From Aestuariibius violaceus (lineage in GTDB: Bacteria > Pseudomonadota > Alphaproteobacteria > Rhodobacterales > Rhodobacteraceae), in assembly GCF_040779325.2 (NCBI RefSeq), contig NZ_JBFONT020000001.1, forward strand, positions 62,001 through 126,000: a stretch of 64,000 bases of DNA. The letters are read 5' to 3'. The position numbers were made by a program, and so were the translations under genes. The stretch's first letter is position 1; the number at the start of each line of letters is the position of its first letter. This document shows, piece by piece, positions 59,212-64,000 of this stretch. Below the pieces are notes generated by a model, which saw only the letters and a program-made list of their open reading frames with translations, ran no database searches and was not told the DNA's origin.

Positions 59212-59706
59212 CTATCCAGCCGGGCCGCAGGTACCGCCGTTGATGCAGGAGATCGCCATCGAGATCTGAGCCTGATCCGGGTCGGTAAAGACCGTCTCGC
59301 CGCAGGGCGTGACGTCGAGGACGGGCGTCTCACCCCCATGACGCAGAAAAGCGATCACAGTCTCCCCCTCCGCCATGCCACCGCACCACTGTCCAAGGCA
59401 CTGAACTTCCAGCACGACCTCGACATCGTAATCGGTGGCGAACCCGTTCCGGCTGAGCTGCCGCCCGGTGAACCGCGCGGGAATCTCGGTTACGTCCTTA
59501 TCGAACCCGCGGGCCGAGGACAGGACAGCGTCGGGCATCGCGCTTTCGTCGAAGACGAACTCCCCCATCACGACGCTGTAGAGGTCTTCACTCTCGGCGG
59601 CGTATTGATACGTCCGCGCGATGTCGGGTCTCATGCAGCTGAGTGCTGCGGCCTGCGTCGCGAAAGCTGCGAGCATGAGGGCGGCGACGGATGTGCGTAG
59701 CATCAT
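59212..59706 (-). CDS. Exported Cys-containing protein, unknown
   Basis: A 164-residue protein with a signal peptide (MMLRTSVAALMLAAFATQAAA) and several Cys in the mature part (LSCMRPD, VQCLGQWCGGM, TPCGE, SCINGGTCG), implying disulfides in the periplasm. The pattern resembles tissue-inhibitor-like/NTR folds (YSVVMGEFVFDE; EVVLEVQCLGQWC). ATG 59706 has AAAGG about 8 bases upstream. Followed by the methyltransferase gene in the same direction. No assigned function. Confidence 0.75.
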   Translation of the reverse strand: MMLRTSVAALMLAAFATQAAALSCMRPDIARTYQYAAESEDLYSVVMGEFVFDESAMPDAVLSSARGFDKDVTEIPARFTGRQLSRNGFATDYDVEVVLEVQCLGQWCGGMAEGETVIAFLRHGGETPVLDVTPCGETVFTDPDQAQISMAISCINGGTCGPAG

Positions 59707-59802
59707 GAAAAAAGCCTTTCTATCGCGGTCGGCAAGGGCGCTTGAGCCGTTCTTCAGCCAAGCCCGCTCTGACATTCAATAACTGCACGGCAACTAGAGA
59801 GC

Positions 59803-60315
59803 TCAAACGGCCCGTCCCATTTCGGAAAGCGCTTCCAGCTGCGGGCGGAAAGCGTCCAAAGCCTGCTCATAGACCGCCCGCTTGAACGGCACGATCCTGT
59901 CCAGCACCTCATCCGGCCGGGCCCACAGCCATTCGGAGAATTCGGGATGCTCTGTCGCGATGTCGATCTGCGCGTCCTCGCCCAGGAACCGGAGAAGCAC
60001 CCATTTCTGCGTCTGCCCACGGAACCGTCCGCTCCAACGCTTCGCCGCGATCGCGGGGGGAAAGTCGTAGGTCAACCAATCAGGGGTTTCCGCCTCGACC
60101 TTCACCAGATCGGCGGTGACGCCGGTCTCTTCCCGAAGCTCCCTCAGGGCCGCCTCGCGCAAGGTCTCACCCTCGTCGATCCCGCCTTGCGGCATCTGCC
60201 AGGCCGGTTCCGACCAGTCACTGCGCTGCCCGATGAAGACCCTGCCATGCGCGTTGGCGAGGACGACGCCAACGCAAGGCCGGTACGGCAGCGCCGTGAT
60301 CTCCTCTGGCGTCAC
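59803..60315 (-). CDS. rppH: RNA pyrophosphohydrolase
   Basis: A 170-residue Nudix hydrolase that removes pyrophosphate from 5'-triphosphorylated RNA and so starts mRNA decay. The Nudix box (GGIDEGETLREAALRELREE and following Thr-Gly, about 44-66) is complete, as are YRPCVGVVL and the RppH-type WLTYDFPP segment. The GTG start overlaps the ctpA stop (GTGA). Last gene of the gpmI-envC-ctpA-rppH run. Confidence 0.92.
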   Translation of the reverse strand: MTPEEITALPYRPCVGVVLANAHGRVFIGQRSDWSEPAWQMPQGGIDEGETLREAALRELREETGVTADLVKVEAETPDWLTYDFPPAIAAKRWSGRFRGQTQKWVLLRFLGEDAQIDIATEHPEFSEWLWARPDEVLDRIVPFKRAVYEQALDAFRPQLEALSEMGRAV

Positions 60316-61646
60316 TCGAAATCCGCAGCCAGCGTGTTCAGCCCCTTGAGGATGTCGATCGCGTAAGCCAACTGGTAATCCTCTTCCCGCAGCGCGGCGA
60401 CCGCCTCGGCCCGGGCGCGGTCAGCCTCGATCTGCTGCTGCTCTTCCTCGCTGAGGCTGTCGTTGACGAGCGAGCCGCGGAGATCCGCCTCCGACCGGCT
60501 GGGACGATTCTCCTCCTCGGTCTCCTCATCTTCGACCGGACGCAGGCGCGGCTGCTCCACGATGATGTCGGGCGAGATGCCAAGGGCCTGGATCGACCGG
60601 CCCGACGGGGTGTAGTAGCGCGCTGTCGTCAGCCGCATCGCACCTTCGCCGCGCAACGGCATGACCGTCTGCACCGATCCTTTGCCAAAGCTCTTGGTGC
60701 CGACGACAATCGCCCGCCTGTGGTCCTGCAAAGCGCCCGCCACGATTTCGGAGGCGGACGCCGAACCTCCGTTGATCAGAACGACCATCGGCTTGCCCTC
60801 GGCAAGATCACCCGGCTTGGCATTGATCCGGTCGCTGTCGGCAGCTTCCCGGCCGCGGGTCGAAACGATCTCGCCCTCTTCAAGAAAGGCGTCCGAGACC
60901 AGGATTGCCTGGTTCAGCAGACCGCCCGGGTTATTGCGCAGGTCAAGGACGATGCCGTTGACGTTCTCGAAACCGCCCGCCTCTTCGATCTGTTCTTCCA
61001 GGCCATCTCGCATATTGGGGAATGTCTGGTCGTTGAATGTCGTCACGCGCAGAACGATCGTTTCACCCTCGGTCCGGGCGCGCGCGGCGGTCAGCTTGAT
61101 CGTGTCGCGGATCAGCGAGACGTCAAAGGGATCATCCTCGCCCTCGCGCACAACGGTGATGACGATCTCTGACCCGACCGGCCCGCGCATCAGATCGACC
61201 GCATCATCCAGCGTCAGGCCCAGCACGCTGTCGCCATCAACCGCGGTGATGAAATCGCCGGCCTGAATGCCTGCCGCATCGGCCGGCGTGCCGTCGATGG
61301 GCGAGACGACCTTGACGAAGCCCTCCTCCTGCGTAACCTCGATGCCAAGCCCGCCGAACTCGCCGCGGGTCTGCACCCGCATATCCGCCGCGTCATCGGG
61401 GGAGAGGTAGCTGGAATGGGGATCAAGCGACGACAGCATCCCGTCGATCGCCGCCTCAATCAGCGCACTCTCGTCCACTTCCTCAACGTATTGCCCGCGG
61501 ATCCGCTCGAAGATGTCGCCGAACAGGTCAAGCTGCTCGTACACGCTGGTCGATCTGTCCTGGGCCAGAAGCGGCCCGGCCACCTGTGTCGTCGCGACAG
61601 CGCCCGCCAACGTCCCCACCATCGCGGCAAAAGCGAATTTCTTCAT
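60312..61646 (-). CDS. ctpA: S41-family C-terminal processing protease
   Basis: A 444-residue periplasmic protease. A signal/anchor MKKFAFAAMVGTLAGAVATTQVAG precedes an N-terminal helical part, a PDZ domain (GEFGGLGIEVTQEEGFVKVV, about 95-185), and the S41 core with the Ser in VLINGGSASASEIVAGAL and the Lys in VGTKSFGKGSVQ. The C-terminal 60 residues are acidic and disordered-looking. The ATG at 61646 follows the envC stop by 1 base. Confidence 0.92.
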   Translation of the reverse strand: MKKFAFAAMVGTLAGAVATTQVAGPLLAQDRSTSVYEQLDLFGDIFERIRGQYVEEVDESALIEAAIDGMLSSLDPHSSYLSPDDAADMRVQTRGEFGGLGIEVTQEEGFVKVVSPIDGTPADAAGIQAGDFITAVDGDSVLGLTLDDAVDLMRGPVGSEIVITVVREGEDDPFDVSLIRDTIKLTAARARTEGETIVLRVTTFNDQTFPNMRDGLEEQIEEAGGFENVNGIVLDLRNNPGGLLNQAILVSDAFLEEGEIVSTRGREAADSDRINAKPGDLAEGKPMVVLINGGSASASEIVAGALQDHRRAIVVGTKSFGKGSVQTVMPLRGEGAMRLTTARYYTPSGRSIQALGISPDIIVEQPRLRPVEDEETEEENRPSRSEADLRGSLVNDSLSEEEQQQIEADRARAEAVAALREEDYQLAYAIDILKGLNTLAADFE

Positions 61647-61647
61647 G

Positions 61648-62769
61648 TCACTGATCCTCATCCATCGCGAACCACGTCGCCGGGTCCCGTGGGCCCGTCT
61701 TGTCCCGAAGCTCTATATAAAGCGTTTCTTGCCCAGCGCCGCCAGCGCCTTCGGCCCCCGCGGTCAAAATAGCGTCACCTTGCCCCTCAGCACCAGACAC
61801 GATCCCGACAGGATGACCTAACGGAACGATCTCTCCTGCCGCGCCATAGCCTTCGGCCAGCCCTGCGAGAATCAGCAGAAGATCCGGCGCGGGTTCAAGA
61901 ACGACCACCGTCCCGAGGTCCAAGAGGGGGCCGTTGTAGCGGATCGTCGCCGTGGCCGGCGCCGTGACAAGCGCGCCGGGCGCCGTTGCGACCACCCAAC
62001 CGGGGCGTTCTACTCCCGCTGCATCCGCCTCACCGAACCGTCGGAGGAGGTCGCCCTGAACAGGCAAGGGCAGCCCGCTGCCTAGGGCGGTCGGTGCCGG
62101 GGTGTCGGTCTCGTCCATAATCGTGGCCGGCAGCCCTTCGGCGAAAGCCTCCAACGTATCGGCTCCGGCGGCCAAAAGCGCGACGCCCACCGCATCCTCC
62201 GTGAACCGGCGGGGCAGCGGCGCACGGTTGGCGAGTGCCTCGGCCAGCGCCGTGCGCGCCTCCTGCACCCCCTCGATACCGCTCTGCAACGTCGCCAGCG
62301 CCTCCTGCTGTTGCGCCTCAAGGCGGCGCAACTCCTGCAGATCGACGGTCAACGCGGCAGCTTCGGCCCGCAGGGCAGGCGTCATGTCTGCCAGCAGCAT
62401 ACCTGCCCGCGCTGCGCCCTCGGGACCGTCGGGATGCGTTGCAAGGATCGGTGCGGGCACACGGCCCATGAGCATGAGCGCTCCCAAAAGCTCGCCCAGA
62501 TCGCGGTTCTGCGTACCCAGATCGGCGACCAGCACCGCCTCGCGCACGGCGATCCGCCGCAGCGCCTCGCGCAACGCGCCAAGCCCTTCCTCATAGGCCC
62601 GCACCACATCGGTCAGCGCCTGGATCCGGTTGCGCGCACCCTCCGCAGTCGAAAGCGCCCCTTCCGCGCTCATCAGTTGCGCGGCGGCTGCGCGCGCCAT
62701 ATCGGCCGGATCGGTCTGGGCCGATGCGCCGCCGGACAGCGCGACCAAAAGGGCGGCAAGCCGGATCAC
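61648..62769 (-). CDS. envC: EnvC-like murein hydrolase activator
   Basis: A 373-residue exported protein: short signal peptide (MIRLAALLVALSGGASA), then about 150 residues of coiled coil (AMAAAQLMS...; LRRLEAQQQEALATLQ), and a C-terminal LytM/M23-like domain (RRFGEADAAGVERPGWVV, PATATIRYNGPLLDLG, YIELRDKTGPRDPATWF). The zinc-binding His positions are not conserved (PAPDLLLIL replaces the usual His loop), as in EnvC-type activators that stimulate amidases without cutting. It overlaps gpmI (ATGA). Confidence 0.87.
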   Translation of the reverse strand: MIRLAALLVALSGGASAQTDPADMARAAAAQLMSAEGALSTAEGARNRIQALTDVVRAYEEGLGALREALRRIAVREAVLVADLGTQNRDLGELLGALMLMGRVPAPILATHPDGPEGAARAGMLLADMTPALRAEAAALTVDLQELRRLEAQQQEALATLQSGIEGVQEARTALAEALANRAPLPRRFTEDAVGVALLAAGADTLEAFAEGLPATIMDETDTPAPTALGSGLPLPVQGDLLRRFGEADAAGVERPGWVVATAPGALVTAPATATIRYNGPLLDLGTVVVLEPAPDLLLILAGLAEGYGAAGEIVPLGHPVGIVSGAEGQGDAILTAGAEGAGGAGQETLYIELRDKTGPRDPATWFAMDEDQ

Positions 62770-64000
62770 GTCAGCAAACTCTCCCCCGTCATCTCTTCCG
62801 GCGGCTCAAGCTCCATCAGCGCCAGCAGCGTCGGCGCAAGATCCGAAAGCCGCCCGTCCTTCAGTCCGGCCCCCTGCGGCCCGCCATAAAGGGCGACCGG
62901 GACAAGGTTCAGAGTGTGCGATGTATGCGGGCCGCCCGTCTCGGGGTCGATCATCACCTCGCAATTGCCGTGATCCGCCGTCAGGAGCATCGCTCCACCC
63001 GCCTTGTCCAGCGCGTCAGCCACCCGCGACAGCCCCTGATCCACCGCCTCGCAGGCCTTGATCGCAGCCTCAAGGTCACCCGTATGCCCGACCATATCGG
63101 GATTGGCATAATTGCAGACGATCAGGTCGTAGCCCTCCTCGATCGCAGCCACGAAAGCGTCCGTCACCTCCCCGGCCGACATCTCGGGCTTCTCGTCATA
63201 GGTCGCGACATCCGGTGAGGGGGGCATCTTGCGATCCTCTCCCTCCTCCGGCTCTTCCTTCCCGCCGTTGAGGAAGAAGGTCACATGCGGATACTTCTCC
63301 GTCTCCGCGACCCGGAACTGACGCAACCCGTGCTGCGCGACCCACGCACCCAGCGTGTTGACGATCTCCTGCTTCGGAAAGGCCGTCGTCATATAGGCGT
63401 CGTGCGACTTCGAGTAGTCGACCATCCCCAGCCGCGCCACCAGCTCGGGCCGGTCTCCACGATCCCACCCGTCGAACTCCGGCGCCCCGATCGCCGCAAG
63501 AATCTCTCGCGCCCGATCGGCCCGAAAATTCAGGCAAAAGAGGCCATCCTCGGGCTTGACCCCGCCATAGCCGTCAATGACCGTCGCCGGGATGAACTCG
63601 TCCGTTGTATCCTCGTCGTAGGCCGCCTTGACCGCATCACCCGCCGTCCCGGCAGAGCGCCCGTCACCCGCGACGATGGCATCATAAGCCTTCCGCACCC
63701 GGTCCCACCGCTTGTCCCGATCCATCGCGAAATATCGCCCGATCACGGTTCCGACCGTCGCACCTTCCGGCAGGTTCTCGTTCAGCGCAGCCAGAAACCC
63801 ATCCGCCGATTTCGGCGCCACGTCGCGACCGTCCGTCATCGCGTGAATGACGACCTCCAGCCCCTCATCCGCGAACCATCGTGCGGTGGTAAGAAGGTGG
63901 TTGATATGCCCATGCACCCCCCCGTCCGAGACAACACCCATCAGATGGGCCCGCCCGCCACTGTCCTTCAGCGTCGCGATGAAATCGCAGATCGCGTCGT
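62766..64000 (-). CDS. gpmI: Cofactor-independent phosphoglycerate mutase (5' end beyond window)
   Basis: About 410 C-terminal residues of the iPGM, which interconverts 3- and 2-phosphoglycerate. The frame continues through the right edge (an internal ATG at 63941 is not the start). Visible: GVVSDGGVHGHINHLL, FIPATVIDGYGGVKP, the metal-site VCNYANPDMVGHTG and LLTADHGNCEVM. It is the upstream member of the run with envC, ctpA and rppH. Confidence 0.94.
   Translation of the reverse strand, partial: DAICDFIATLKDSGGRAHLMGVVSDGGVHGHINHLLTTARWFADEGLEVVIHAMTDGRDVAPKSADGFLAALNENLPEGATVGTVIGRYFAMDRDKRWDRVRKAYDAIVAGDGRSAGTAGDAVKAAYDEDTTDEFIPATVIDGYGGVKPEDGLFCLNFRADRAREILAAIGAPEFDGWDRGDRPELVARLGMVDYSKSHDAYMTTAFPKQEIVNTLGAWVAQHGLRQFRVAETEKYPHVTFFLNGGKEEPEEGEDRKMPPSPDVATYDEKPEMSAGEVTDAFVAAIEEGYDLIVCNYANPDMVGHTGDLEAAIKACEAVDQGLSRVADALDKAGGAMLLTADHGNCEVMIDPETGGPHTSHTLNLVPVALYGGPQGAGLKDGRLSDLAPTLLALMELEPPEEMTGESLLT

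Noticed and set aside
1..64000. CRISPR arrays, insertion sequences, prophage genes, toxin-antitoxin pairs
   Set aside because: None seen: no regularly spaced long direct repeats, transposase or integrase motifs, or phage structural genes on either strand.

Overview
The window is a high-GC chromosomal segment from an alphaproteobacterium, most likely Rhodobacteraceae (Roseobacter lineage). The basis is protein-level resemblance and gene order: a MoxR-DUF58-DUF4159 operon, gpmI-envC-ctpA-rppH, accD-folC, hisF/hisE, sitABCD and an hmgA cluster with a DUF2783 protein. I see no rRNA, tRNA, CRISPR array, insertion sequence or prophage. About 63 protein genes are supported, with short intergenic spaces and many 1-4 bp stop/start overlaps.

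Layout, left to right. 0-6 kb: an acetyltransferase, an NYN-LOTUS protein, a TetR regulator with a small exported protein and an AEC transporter linked by look-alike operators, then a HAD phosphatase, an ornithine-cyclodeaminase-family protein and an alpha/beta hydrolase in an overlapping run. 6-9.4 kb: MFS transporter, zapE, and a 540-bp gene-poor stretch with an 11-bp-periodic repeat, a long inverted repeat and a possible small RNA. 9.4-19.7 kb: folC, accD, two CPBP membrane-protease paralogues flanking a lipoprotein and a DUF4240 protein, a proton antiporter and ilvD. 19.7-24.4 kb: argH/tlpA back to back, a low-GC DUF4375 gene at the end of the argH operon, and an OmpA-M35 metalloprotease fusion. 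24.5-31.2 kb: the MoxR operon. 31.3-37.3 kb: small metabolic, regulatory and DUF genes. 37.4-42.2 kb: hisF and hisE separated by a lower-GC nucleotidyltransferase gene, then polA. 42.3-50.3 kb: a DUF2459/FAH pair, sitABCD metal uptake with a Fur/Mur-like site, and a Kef-type antiporter with its KefF-like subunit. 50.4-56.8 kb: homogentisate (aromatic) catabolism. 56.9-64 kb: MltB-type transglycosylase, a methyltransferase, and the rppH/ctpA/envC/gpmI operon, with gpmI cut by the window edge.

Items I would look at first: the lower-GC RlaP-like gene tiled with 4-bp overlaps into hisF-hisE; the OmpA-M35 protein with no export signal; a shared inverted-repeat element placed inside two different operons (accD-folC and sitB-sitC); three tandem AT-rich palindromes in front of the aromatic monooxygenase; the 8.9-9.24 kb non-coding block; and an apparent sign change of GC skew near 35 kb that may mark proximity to the replication terminus.

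All identifications come from reading motifs by eye. No database search was run.
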